A DNA stretch of 64,000 nt, from assembly GCF_013387465.1 (NCBI RefSeq), contig NZ_VYGV01000001.1, positions 293,873 through 357,872 of the forward strand. Direction: 5' to 3'. Below the pieces are notes generated by a model. That model did not search any database, was not told the origin of the DNA, and was given only the letters and a program-made list of their open reading frames with translations. The position numbers and the translations under genes were made by a program. Numbering within the stretch: position 1 is the stretch's first letter; each line of letters starts with the position of its first letter. Positions 23,902-31,756 of this stretch are shown here, one piece after another. Source of the stretch: Hydrogenophaga aromaticivorans (GTDB lineage Bacteria; Pseudomonadota; Gammaproteobacteria; Burkholderiales; Burkholderiaceae_C).

Positions 23902-25065
23902 TCAGGCCTTGGGCGGCAGGATGTGTGCTTCAACCCCTCGCCGAGGCGCCGGCCCCACCGGCGGCGCGTAACCGAGTCGTGCCCACATCTGCACCGTGTG
24001 GCTTGCCGGGGGTGCGGCCAGCAGCCCGTGGATCGCGGCGTAGGGGCCCGCCTGCTCCGGATACTCCTCCAGCGCCTGCTGCAAGGGGTGCATGGACAGG
24101 CCCTGGGCCGTCGCCGCCAGTTGCGCCCGCACGTAGGCCCGGCCCGCGTTGATCTGGGTGCGGCGGTCGTTGCCCTCGGTCACCATCCAGAAAAACGCCG
24201 GTGTGCTGGCCAGTTTGGCGTTGAAGTCGTCGATCTGACCGCTCACGGCCATGCTGTCCGGCGCCGACGGTTGGCTGCGGTCAAACAAGCCCAATGCGGT
24301 GATGGCGCGGAGCAGCGGATCGTTGATGGCGATGCCGTCGCGGTGCTGCGTGATCTCCCGGGGACCGATGCGCAGCACCTGGTAAGACTCCAGCAGCGTG
24401 CGTGGCGTGCTCATCTCGATGCGCCAGGCTTCCATGGCGATGGCCCGGTGGCGCTGCAGCAGTTCGGGTTGTGCGCCGTCGATGAACCCCACGCGCACCC
24501 CGTGGGGCGCCACGCTCGACGCCACGGCCTGCACCGCGGCGGCCTCTGGCGCCCGCTGCCCGTAGGCTTCGCGGTTGGTGTGGCGGTGGAAGATCTGGGC
24601 AAACAGCGGATCGGGCCGCACCGCGGCATCGGGCACCAGGCGCAGCCGCGCCGTCGGCCGACCATCCACCGAGCGCGCATCGAAAACACTTTCAGGGAAC
24701 AGCTCGACCTCGGCGCGCAAGCCCCGCTGCCGCGCGGCCAGATCGAGCAGCTCCAGAAACGTGCCCTGGCTCATCATCATCTGGCGGGCGTACGGGTCGG
24801 TCTCGGGCAACAGGCGGGTTCGGTCCAGGAACAGCGTGATCTGGTCGGCCACACCCAGATCCACCAGCCAGGACTGCAGGTTGTGCGAATGCGGCGCCAG
24901 CACCGCGTGCGCCAGCAGCCAGCGCCGCACGTCACCGGTTTCCTGCGGGGGCGTCCAGGCCTGCAGGGCCTCGGACGGCAGCTCGGCGCTGCAGCCCGCC
25001 ACGCCGGCGGTGGCGGCCAGCACCACACCGCCCCCGGCGATCCGGACAAACTGTCTGCGTTGCAT
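23902..25065 (-). CDS. Tat-exported Acg-like nitroreductase-family protein
   Basis: A 387-aa protein with a twin-arginine signal (MQRRQFVRIAGGGVVL...) ending near an AGC lipobox-like site at residues 23-25, so it is probably exported folded with a bound flavin. The body matches the Acg family, degenerate nitroreductases: LAPHSHNLQSW, HRHTNREAYGQ, and AGRAYVRAQLAATAQGLSMHPLQQALEE. No substrate can be given. It is divergent from a LysR gene, with a perfect 7-bp dyad between them, so that regulator probably controls it. Confidence 0.82.
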   Translation of the reverse strand: MQRRQFVRIAGGGVVLAATAGVAGCSAELPSEALQAWTPPQETGDVRRWLLAHAVLAPHSHNLQSWLVDLGVADQITLFLDRTRLLPETDPYARQMMMSQGTFLELLDLAARQRGLRAEVELFPESVFDARSVDGRPTARLRLVPDAAVRPDPLFAQIFHRHTNREAYGQRAPEAAAVQAVASSVAPHGVRVGFIDGAQPELLQRHRAIAMEAWRIEMSTPRTLLESYQVLRIGPREITQHRDGIAINDPLLRAITALGLFDRSQPSAPDSMAVSGQIDDFNAKLASTPAFFWMVTEGNDRRTQINAGRAYVRAQLAATAQGLSMHPLQQALEEYPEQAGPYAAIHGLLAAPPASHTVQMWARLGYAPPVGPAPRRGVEAHILPPKA

Positions 25066-25100
25066 GAAGAACCTCCTGTCAGACCAGAGCCCGTATCGGT

Positions 25101-25117
25101 GGCATCGCGCCGATGCC
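25101..25117. promoter_or_regulatory. LysR-type operator candidate
   Basis: Perfect arms GGCATCG (25101-25107) and CGATGCC (25111-25117) around CGC, in the 118-nt divergent gap between the Acg-like gene and the LysR gene. The position is 36 nt before the Acg-like ATG and 67 nt before the LysR ATG. Confidence 0.5.
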
Positions 25118-25183
25118 GTGGTCCATTGTGGAACCCGGAGAGCGCCCGCACAATACAGAAACAGGCGTACCAGCTATTCAGTC

Positions 25184-26074
25184 ATGAATACCCACCATTT
25201 CAACTGGAACCTTGTGCCGGCCTTTCTGGCGGCCCACGAACACGGCAGCCTGCTGGCCGCCGCCCGGGCACTGGGCAGCAGCCAGCCCACCGTGGGCCGA
25301 CACATCAGCGAGCTGGAGACGCAGCTGGGCACGGTGCTGTTCGAGCGCACAGGCCGCGGCCTGGCGCCCACACCCGCCGGCCTGCGTCTGGCCGAAGCGG
25401 CGCGCGCCATGGAATCGGGCGCGCTGGCGCTGCTGAGCAGCGTGGGCGCGTCGCGGTCCACGCTCGAAGGCACGGTGCGGATTTCGGCCAGCCAGCCTGT
25501 TGCCTGCGTGCTGCTGCCTCCGCTGCTGGCCCAGATGCGCCAGACCCTGCCCGGCATCCAGGTGGAACTCGTCGCCAGCAACGCGGTGAGCAACCTGCTG
25601 CGCCGCGAGGCCGACATCGCGCTGCGCATGGTGCGCCCCGTTCAGGCCTCGCTGGTGGCGCGGCGCATTGGCCAGGTGGGTCTGAGCGCCTGCGCGCACC
25701 GCGACTACCTCGCCCGCCGCGGCACACCGGCCGAACCCGCCGACCTGTTGCAGCACGACCTCGTGGGCAACGATCAGGTGATGGACATTCCGCGCGGTTT
25801 TGCCGCCCTCGGGCACGACGTGCCACGCGAACGCCTCGTGCTGCGCACCGACGACCTGATGGCCTACTGGAGTGCGGTGCGCGCGGGAATGGGCATTGGC
25901 TTCGTGGCCGACTACCTGCTGCGCACCGACCCGGCGGTGCAGCGGGTGCTGCCGCAATTGCGCATCCCGCCACTGCCGATCTGGCTCACGGTGCACCGCG
26001 AGATCCGCAGCAGCGCGCGCATCCGCGCCGTGTACGATTTCCTTGCACAGGCCGTGCCACAGACCCTCCTCTGA
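25184..26074 (+). CDS. LysR family transcriptional regulator
   Basis: A 296-aa LysR regulator. The N-terminal winged helix-turn-helix (FLAAHEHGSLLAAARALGSSQPTVGRHISELE, here cut into its usual parts at residues 10-40) is followed by the periplasmic-binding-like effector domain from about residue 90. It begins MNTHHFNWNLVPAFL, typical of single-target LysR proteins beside oxidoreductases. It is divergent from the Acg-like gene, its likely target, and 11 nt upstream of the AlkC-like gene. Confidence 0.92.
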   Translation: MNTHHFNWNLVPAFLAAHEHGSLLAAARALGSSQPTVGRHISELETQLGTVLFERTGRGLAPTPAGLRLAEAARAMESGALALLSSVGASRSTLEGTVRISASQPVACVLLPPLLAQMRQTLPGIQVELVASNAVSNLLRREADIALRMVRPVQASLVARRIGQVGLSACAHRDYLARRGTPAEPADLLQHDLVGNDQVMDIPRGFAALGHDVPRERLVLRTDDLMAYWSAVRAGMGIGFVADYLLRTDPAVQRVLPQLRIPPLPIWLTVHREIRSSARIRAVYDFLAQAVPQTLL

Positions 26075-26085
26075 ACCACCACCCC

Positions 26086-27231
26086 ATGGCCGAACCCTTC
26101 AAGAACCTCATCAACGCCGGCACGGTCGCCCGCGCCGGGCAACACCTGCAGCGCGTCTGGCCCGGTTTCGACCGCCCGCGCTTCGAACAATCTGCCGGCC
26201 ACGGGCTGGAAGCCCTCGAATTCAAGGCCCGCGCCATGCAGCTCGCCGATGCGCTGGAGGCCACGCTGCCGCCCGACTTCGAGGCCGCGGCCGACCTGCT
26301 CGAAGCCAGTCTGGCACCCCCGATCCCGCTCGACGCCCAGGGCGAACCTTCGGCGCTGAGCGCTGCGCAGAGCGAAGCCGGTCTCTCGGGCTGGGTGGTC
26401 TGGTCCATGGGCGACTACGTGGCGCGCCGCGGCATGACCGATGTACCGCGCGCCCTGCGCTGCCTGCACGCGCTCACGCAGCGTTTCTCGGCCGAGTTCG
26501 CGATCCGCCCCTTCATCCAGCGGCATCCCGACGCCACCCTGACCACGATCAGCACCTGGGTGAACGACCCCAGCGCCCACGTGCGCCGGCTCGTGAGCGA
26601 GGGCAGCCGCCCGCGCCTGCCCTGGGGTCTGCGGCTGCAGGCGCTGGTGGCCGACCCGGCCCCCACGCTGCCGCTGCTGCGCGCCCTGCAGGACGACCCC
26701 AGCGCCTACGTGCGACGCAGCGTGGCCAACCACCTGAACGACATCGCCAAGGACCACCCCGAGCTGGTCGCCGACTGGGTGCACCAACACCTGCTTACCG
26801 CCAGCCCGGCGCGCACGGCCCTGTTGCGCCACGCCAGCCGCAGCCTGATCAAACGGGGCCACGCGCCCACCCTGTCCGCCTGGGGTCTGGGCCAGGGCCT
26901 GCGGGGCACGGTCTCGCTCAGCCTCTCGGCCACCCGCGCCGCCGTGGGCGGCGAGATCGCGCTGGCGGTCTCGCTGGCGTCCAGCAGCCCAGAGCCACAG
27001 GACCTGTTGGTGGACTACGTGGTGCACCACGTGCGCGCCAACGGGTCCACCTCGCCCAAGGTGTTCAAGGGCTGGAAGCTCACGCTGGGCCCCGGCGAGC
27101 AGCGCACACTGGGCAAACGCCACAGCCTGCGCCCGGTCACCACGCGCGTGCTCTACCCCGGCCCGCACCGCATCGAACTGCAGGTGAACGGCCAGACGCT
27201 GGCCCAGGCGGACTTTGAGCTGCTGAACTGA
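26086..27231 (+). CDS. DNA alkylation repair protein, AlkC-like with C-terminal Ig-like domain
   Basis: A 381-aa protein of the AlkC/AlkD HEAT-repeat DNA glycosylase family, which removes N3-methyladenine from DNA. It starts MAEPFKNLINAGTV, the AlkC pattern; repeats around FAIRPFIQRHPD, WVNDPSAHVRRLVSEGSRPRLPW and DDPSAYVRRSVANHLNDIAKD are HEAT helices. From about residue 275 to the end the sequence is beta-rich (GTVSLSLSATRAAVGGE... VFKGWKLTLGPGEQ... HRIELQVNG), matching the Ig-like domain of one AlkC subgroup. It follows LysR by 11 nt. Confidence 0.88.
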   Translation: MAEPFKNLINAGTVARAGQHLQRVWPGFDRPRFEQSAGHGLEALEFKARAMQLADALEATLPPDFEAAADLLEASLAPPIPLDAQGEPSALSAAQSEAGLSGWVVWSMGDYVARRGMTDVPRALRCLHALTQRFSAEFAIRPFIQRHPDATLTTISTWVNDPSAHVRRLVSEGSRPRLPWGLRLQALVADPAPTLPLLRALQDDPSAYVRRSVANHLNDIAKDHPELVADWVHQHLLTASPARTALLRHASRSLIKRGHAPTLSAWGLGQGLRGTVSLSLSATRAAVGGEIALAVSLASSSPEPQDLLVDYVVHHVRANGSTSPKVFKGWKLTLGPGEQRTLGKRHSLRPVTTRVLYPGPHRIELQVNGQTLAQADFELLN

Positions 27232-27438
27232 TGCCGCCGTCCGTCCCTCGGATCGGCCCACTCAGTGTGCAATGCGTCACACCACTGATGCATCCACACC
27301 AAAAAATGGCACCCCCAAGGCCGGTGTTGTCACTTCTGACAGGCTGCCCGCGTCCCGTTTGGCCCGCGCCACTAAGGTGACGGGTTGCACCCGCTGGCCC
27401 ACGGAGCGATGGCGGGGCCTTGTCACACACCCCAAGCC

Positions 27439-27906
27439 ATGAGATTCCAGCAACTGCTTCAACGCCTGCCCTGGCTGCTCTCGTTCATGCCCAACCGTTC
27501 CGCGCCGGGGGCATCGCGTCTGTCCACGCCGGGCCCGACCACCGCGCTGCGGCCCGAGCGCCTCGACACCCAGGCAGCGGTCATTCACCACCTGGAATGG
27601 TGCGTGCTCTTCAACGAACATCTGGCGGTGGATTCGACCCAGACCCACGACATCAGGCCGCTGCCCGATGCGCACCACTGCGATCTCGGCCAGTGGCTGG
27701 CCCGGATGCACCCGCGCATGGCCGACCGGGACCCACGCTTTCTCGACCTGCAGCAGGAGCACCTCCGGCTTCACACCATGGCGTCTCAGGCGCTGGCGCT
27801 GGCCCGCAACAACCGCATGGCCCGCGCGAGCACCCTGCTCAACACCGAGTTCGAGCGCAGCCGCGCGCGGGTGCTGACCCTGTTGCGCGAGATGCAGAAG
27901 AGTTGA
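27439..27906 (+). CDS. Free-standing CZB (chemoreceptor zinc-binding) domain protein
   Basis: A 155-aa protein whose residues 45-150 match a CZB domain. The four zinc ligands can be placed: His51 in HLEW, Cys81 in CDLGQWL, and His108/His112 in EHLRLH. CZB domains usually sit at the end of chemoreceptors or in diguanylate cyclases and sense zinc or hypochlorous acid. Here no receptor or GGDEF domain is attached; the N-terminal 20 residues are amphipathic (RFQQLLQRLPWLLSFM) and may touch the membrane or a partner. Start 27439; convergent with the YecA-like gene. Confidence 0.82.
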   Translation: MRFQQLLQRLPWLLSFMPNRSAPGASRLSTPGPTTALRPERLDTQAAVIHHLEWCVLFNEHLAVDSTQTHDIRPLPDAHHCDLGQWLARMHPRMADRDPRFLDLQQEHLRLHTMASQALALARNNRMARASTLLNTEFERSRARVLTLLREMQKS

Positions 27907-28020
27907 CACCCCCTGCGCCGCTGCGCGGCTTCCCCCCAGGGGGACCACGCCCTTGAACCGGCGAAGCCGGATCCTCGGCGTGTGCTGGAAGCGCGCCCGC
28001 GTGAACGCTGGGTTGAGACC
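27907..28020 (+). repeat. GC-rich three-hairpin intergenic repeat
   Basis: Begins straight after the CZB gene stop. The elements in order are GCCGC-TGC-GCGGC, CCCCC-CA-GGGGG, and CCGGC-GAA-GCCGG, followed by GTGTGCTGG. It shares order and spacing with the copies at 41443 and 60983 and lies between convergent genes. Confidence 0.7.
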
Positions 28021-28057
28021 CCGTCTCACGCGCCAAGAGCCAACACCACTGCCGGGC

Positions 28058-28864
28058 TCAGGCGCCGTGGCACTTTTTGTATTTCTTCCCGCTGCCGCAG
28101 GGGCAGGGATCGTTGCGGCCGGGTTCGTCCGCCTTGCGTGCCGGCTCCACGCGCGGCCCCAGGCTCTGCCAGATCTGGCGCAGGTCGTACACCGCCCAGA
28201 TCGCCGCACCAAACGCATTCAGGCGCTCGTCGCTCACGCTCGGCGGGCCATCTTCGCTGTGCATGCACACCGTGGGTTCGTCGGTGTCGTCTTCGGTCAG
28301 GACCACGATCGCTTCCAGCGCATCGTTGAGCATGGCCACGACTTCCTTGTCGCGCGGCTCGGCCCATTCTTCGGCCCAGTTTTCCACCACGAACATGAAG
28401 CCCAACGCCCAGACCTGCGCAAACGCTGGCAGCTCCTGATCGCCGATTTCGGCGCGTTCCGCCTCGGGCAAACCCGCGACGGCGCCGCGCACGTCCATCA
28501 CCTCGGGGTGGTAGCTGCGTTCGTCCTCCAGCGTTTCCACATTCGCACCCAGCGCGCTGGCCACCTCGTTCCAGCGGCGTGTCCAGAGGGTCATGAACTG
28601 CGCGTATTGCGCCTCATCGGCGAACCAGGTGTCACCCTCTTCGCCGCTGGCCACACCGGGCTGGCTGTCGCCCGTGCCCAGCAACAGGGGCAGGAACTCG
28701 TCGGGCAACACCAGGCGGCGCGTGCACAGCAGCGCGGCCATGGCGCCTTCGCAGAACTCCCACTGCGGCACGTCTTCGCCGCGCGTGCGCAGGTCGTCCA
28801 GGATGGCGTCCAGCGCATCAAAGTCTTCGTTGTCCATCGGCTGGATCGGGGTGTCAGAGGTCAT
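28058..28864 (-). CDS. UPF0149/YecA-like protein with SEC-C metal-binding tail
   Basis: A 268-aa protein. Residues 1-235 match the YecA/UPF0149 helical domain ([31 protein letters not shown]) and the last 20 residues are a SEC-C zinc motif ([16 protein letters not shown]). Such tails occur on SecA and on proteins tied to protein export or ribosome contact. The start at 28864 ([15 protein letters not shown]) is chosen because the same frame upstream encodes an unrelated hydrolase fragment, described separately. Function is unknown. Confidence 0.87.
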   Translation of the reverse strand: MTSDTPIQPMDNEDFDALDAILDDLRTRGEDVPQWEFCEGAMAALLCTRRLVLPDEFLPLLLGTGDSQPGVASGEEGDTWFADEAQYAQFMTLWTRRWNEVASALGANVETLEDERSYHPEVMDVRGAVAGLPEAERAEIGDQELPAFAQVWALGFMFVVENWAEEWAEPRDKEVVAMLNDALEAIVVLTEDDTDEPTVCMHSEDGPPSVSDERLNAFGAAIWAVYDLRQIWQSLGPRVEPARKADEPGRNDPCPCGSGKKYKKCHGA

Positions 28865-28900
28865 GTTGAAACGGGGTCGGGTTTTACGGTGCGGGCAGTG

Positions 28901-29065
28901 TAGTCCCTTGCCCCACAGGCCGTGCACCTTGCCGAACTCACCCCAGAGGGTCAGCACCGGGCAGCGCAACCGGCGCGCGTGATCGCGCTCGTCGTCCTCA
29001 AATTCGCGGCTCGCCGCCGCCCGGTGGTTCTCCAGACCGGCGCGGATGGTGTCGGGAAGGCTGAA
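28901..29065 (-). pseudogene. Remnant of an alpha/beta hydrolase (haloacetate dehalogenase type)
   Basis: The 391-nt gap 28865-29255 holds no intact gene. Translated in the minus frame of the YecA-like gene it reads [20 protein letters not shown], then [20 protein letters not shown], then EFGKVHGLW. This matches the C-terminal third of fluoroacetate-dehalogenase-like proteins (…DPATIH…EDYRAAA…D…D…A…CP.L.LWG). The N-terminal part, nucleophile Asp and final His are absent, and a stop lies upstream in frame. It is a decayed gene, not an extension of the YecA-like protein. Confidence 0.7.
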
Positions 29066-29255
29066 GGCGCGCAGGTTGATGCATGCCATTGGCCAGGACC
29101 GTGCGGTGGTCCATCCCGGTCATGAAGTGCATGGGGCTTGCCTCCATCCCGGTGTTCGACGCATCAAAGCAGGTGCCCGGCATTGTGCGAGCAGGCGCCT
29201 GAAAGACCAGGACCCGGGCGGGCCACACCCGGGCGGAACTTCGACCGCTGGCCCG

Positions 29256-30110
29256 TCAAGCCGCCAGAGCGGCCTTCACCACATCGGCCAGCGGCGTGGT
29301 CGGGCGGCCGATGAGCTGGCTGAGCTGGTGGCCGTCGTCGAACAGGCCGCCTTTGGAGGCACCCACGTCGGAGTCGGCCAGCAGCGCGGCGAAGCCTTCG
29401 GGCAGGCCCACCTGCATGAGCGCCGCCTTGTACTCGGCCTCGGGCATGTCCTTGTAGACCACCGGCTTGCCGGACTGTCGGGCGATCTCGGCGGCGAGAT
29501 CGGCCAGGGTGTAGGCGGTATCGCCGGCCAGTTCGTACACCTTGCCGGCCTGACCTTCTTTCGTGAGCACAGCGGCCGCAGCGGCGGCGTAATCAGCGCG
29601 CGCGGCGGAGGCGATGCGGCCGTCTTTCGCACTGCCCATGACCGCACCGTATTGCACGGCGGCGCCGACGCTGCCGGTGTAGTTTTCGGTGTACCAGCTG
29701 TTGCGCAGCAGCACGAAGGGAATGCCCGAATCGCGCAGCATGGTTTCGGTCGCCTTGTGTTCTGCGGCCAGGCCGAGCGGCGAGCTGTCGGCGCGCAGGA
29801 TGCTGGTGTAGGCGAGCAGCTTCACGCCAGCATTCTTTGCGGCGGCGATGACGGCGGCGTGTTGCGGGGCGCGCTGGCCGACTTCACTGGACGAGATCAG
29901 CAGCAGCTTGTCCACGCCCTGGAAGGCGGCTTCGAGCGTGGCGGGCTGGGCGTAGTCGGCCTGGCGCACCTGCAGGCCGAGCGCGGCGAGGTCGGCGGCT
30001 TTTTCAGGGCTGCGCACGGCGGCCACGATCTGGCCGGCGGGCACGGACTTGAGCAGGTTCTGGATGACGAGGCGGCCGAGCTGGCCGGTGGCGCCGGTGA
30101 TGGCAATCAT
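29256..30110 (-). CDS. qorB: NAD(P)H:quinone oxidoreductase, NmrA/SDR type
   Basis: A 284-aa atypical short-chain reductase like Escherichia coli QorB (YtfG), reducing quinones with NADPH. The dinucleotide motif ITGATGQLGRLV is at residues 3-14, with DKLLLISSSEVGQR and LRNSWYTENY as family segments. The start 30110 (MIAITGATG) is clear. It is divergent from an HxlR regulator, the same pairing as ytfG/ytfH in Escherichia coli. Confidence 0.93.
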   Translation of the reverse strand: MIAITGATGQLGRLVIQNLLKSVPAGQIVAAVRSPEKAADLAALGLQVRQADYAQPATLEAAFQGVDKLLLISSSEVGQRAPQHAAVIAAAKNAGVKLLAYTSILRADSSPLGLAAEHKATETMLRDSGIPFVLLRNSWYTENYTGSVGAAVQYGAVMGSAKDGRIASAARADYAAAAAAVLTKEGQAGKVYELAGDTAYTLADLAAEIARQSGKPVVYKDMPEAEYKAALMQVGLPEGFAALLADSDVGASKGGLFDDGHQLSQLIGRPTTPLADVVKAALAA

Positions 30111-30170
30111 GGAAAAACTCCTTGTGTGGAAACGATGAGGAGCGGAGAATACCGACCTAACAAACTTTTT

Positions 30171-30196
30171 GTAAGTACGTACATAAAGGTAAGTAC
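30171..30196. promoter_or_regulatory. Direct-repeat operator candidate between qorB and HxlR gene
   Basis: GTAAGTAC occurs twice (30171-30178 and 30189-30196), 18 bp apart, with a palindromic GTACGTAC across the first copy. The second copy ends 2 nt before the HxlR start and covers its ribosome-binding region. A site for the HxlR protein, repressing both genes, is likely but inferred. Confidence 0.5.
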
Positions 30197-30198
30197 CC

Positions 30199-30660
30199 AT
30201 GCGCGCCACCGATTCGTCCGCCCCTGACCAGGCCCCCGCCATTGCCACCTTGATGGAGCGCGGCGAGCTGTTTGCGGCCGAGTGCCCCTCGCGCGCCGTG
30301 CTGCAGCACGTGACCAGCCGCTGGGGCGTGCTGGTGCTGGTGGCGCTGCTGGCGGGCACGCACCGCTTCAGCGACCTGCGCCGCAAGATCGGCGGCGTGA
30401 GCGAGAAGATGCTGGCGCAGACGCTGCAGTGGCTGGAGGGCGATGGCTTCGTGCTGCGCACGCAGTACCCGGTGGTGCCGCCGCATGTGGAATACAGCCT
30501 CACGCCGATGGGCGTGGAGGTGGCGCGTCAGGTGGAAGGCCTGGCGGACTGGATCGAGGGCAACCTCGGCCGCATCCTGAGCGGGCGGCGCGAGCGGGCC
30601 GATGCGCGGGCGGTCACGCCTCTGCCCGGCGTGCGCGCCGGTGTGCGGACCCCTGCATGA
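30199..30660 (+). CDS. HxlR family redox-type transcriptional regulator
   Basis: A 153-aa winged-helix HxlR regulator. The HTH spans about residues 35-105 (VTSRWGVLVLVALLAGTHRFSDLRRK, GGVSEKMLAQTLQWLE). A single cysteine before the domain, Cys29 in AAECPSR, matches the thiol sensor of quinone/diamide-responsive members such as YodB and QorR. It is divergent from qorB, the expected target, and its stop overlaps the next start by 4 nt. Confidence 0.92.
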   Translation: MRATDSSAPDQAPAIATLMERGELFAAECPSRAVLQHVTSRWGVLVLVALLAGTHRFSDLRRKIGGVSEKMLAQTLQWLEGDGFVLRTQYPVVPPHVEYSLTPMGVEVARQVEGLADWIEGNLGRILSGRRERADARAVTPLPGVRAGVRTPA

Positions 30661-30902
30661 GTGCCGCGCCGGGACCTTTGAGTCTGCACCCGGTGAACGA
30701 TGGCGTGTTTGCCGTGCTGGACGCCGCCGGCCAGCCCGTGGGCAACCTGAAGCGCATCGGCGCGGTGTGGAAATTCAAGGCCGTGGGCACCACCGCGCTG
30801 GGTGAGGTGGTGCCCGGCGGCGGACCGCTGACGGAGCGGCACAACATGGTGTTTGAGCGGCCGGATGCGGCCGAGGTGAGCGCTGGCTTGCTGGCCGGCT
30901 GA
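30657..30902 (+). CDS. Small conserved-looking protein after the HxlR gene
   Basis: An 81-aa protein (MSAAPGPLSLHPVNDGVFAVLD...), no signal peptide or membrane segment. The middle reads as a short beta-sheet (VFAVLDAAGQPVGNLKRIGAVWKFKAVG). Its ATG overlaps the HxlR stop, so the two are co-translated. I do not recognise the family; a role in the quinone response is only suggested by position. Confidence 0.65.
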   Translation: MSAAPGPLSLHPVNDGVFAVLDAAGQPVGNLKRIGAVWKFKAVGTTALGEVVPGGGPLTERHNMVFERPDAAEVSAGLLAG

Positions 30903-30911
30903 GCCTGCGGC

Positions 30912-31304
30912 TCAGGTCGTGGCGAAACGCCCGCGCAGGTAGCCGATGATCGCGGCCGAATCGACCAGCCACTGGCTCTTGCCAGACGCATCGGTGATCT
31001 TCAGGCAAGGCACCTTGGTCGCTCCGCTGCCTTGTTGCAGTTCGGCGCGGTGGGTGGCGTTGTGCTGGGCGTCGCGCTGCTCGATGGGCAGCGAGAGGCG
31101 GCGCATTTCCTGCCGCACCTTGATGCAGAACGGGCAGGTGCTGAACTGGTACAGCGCGAGGTTCTGGCACTGCAGATTCACGGTGGTCTGGGCGGCGGGC
31201 TCGCGCACCACGCCTTTCGGCTGGGTGAGCCGCTCTTTCAGCAGCATGAACGGGCCGAGCACGGCGCGCACGGTTTTGAAGAAGGCGCGGACGATGGTTT
31301 TCAT
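30912..31304 (-). CDS. Glutaredoxin-family protein with hydrophobic N-terminus
   Basis: A 130-aa protein. Residues 48-128 are a glutaredoxin/thioredoxin fold with the CPFC active site (Cys57, Cys60) and the cis-proline segment ATKVPCLKI. The first 22 residues (MKTIVRAFFKTVRAVLGPFMLL) are hydrophobic and basic, suggesting a membrane anchor. Its start overlaps the PIN gene stop by 4 nt, so rlmL-like, PIN and glutaredoxin form a translationally coupled trio. Confidence 0.88.
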   Translation of the reverse strand: MKTIVRAFFKTVRAVLGPFMLLKERLTQPKGVVREPAAQTTVNLQCQNLALYQFSTCPFCIKVRQEMRRLSLPIEQRDAQHNATHRAELQQGSGATKVPCLKITDASGKSQWLVDSAAIIGYLRGRFATT

Positions 31305-31756
31305 GGGGTGATGGGTTGGGGTTGAATGGCGGCGGGCGCCCATTGGCGGTTCACGCTCACACCGAGTGTGGCCAGCCGTTTGGCCATGCACAGCACGGCC
31401 TTGTCTTTGCTCAGCAGCACGGCCGTGTGGGCAACGGCCAGGTCGATGAACTGCTGGTCGTCGGCGTCCTTGCAGGTGAAGGGCGCCTTGGGGGCGATGT
31501 CGGCGAGCTGGACGCGGGCGTCGAAGGCGGCGAGCACGGCCTCGGCGGTCAGGGACCGGGCCTCCAGGCGTTTGACCACCTGCGGGTAGGCCAGCACGCG
31601 GCGCAATTCTTCGCGCATGACGGGCGTGGCCAGCCAGCGGCTCTGCGGCTTGGCCAGGGTCGCGCGCAGCGGCAGCGTGGCCGGGTCTTCGTAGACGAAG
31701 AGGTCGAGCACGACGTTGGTGTCGAGCACCAGCGTCACCGGATCCGTTCTGCTCAT
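31301..31756 (-). CDS. PIN domain protein (putative ribonuclease)
   Basis: A 151-aa PIN-domain protein of the type annotated as 'putative toxin-antitoxin PIN'. The acidic residues expected for the metal site are visible: LVLDTNVVLDLF, MREELRRVLAYP, and KDADDQQFIDLA. No antitoxin gene adjoins it; both ends overlap neighbouring genes by 4 nt, so a housekeeping RNA-processing role tied to the rRNA methyltransferase gene is as likely as a toxin. Confidence 0.85.
   Translation of the reverse strand: MSRTDPVTLVLDTNVVLDLFVYEDPATLPLRATLAKPQSRWLATPVMREELRRVLAYPQVVKRLEARSLTAEAVLAAFDARVQLADIAPKAPFTCKDADDQQFIDLAVAHTAVLLSKDKAVLCMAKRLATLGVSVNRQWAPAAIQPQPITP

Noticed and set aside
28058..29089. Single fused protein of hydrolase fragment and YecA-like domain
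   Set aside because: The hydrolase part lacks its catalytic N-terminus and final His, and the YecA-like domain is complete from 28864.
31301..31756. Classical toxin-antitoxin module
   Set aside because: No small antitoxin gene on either side; both neighbours are long enzyme genes in the same operon.
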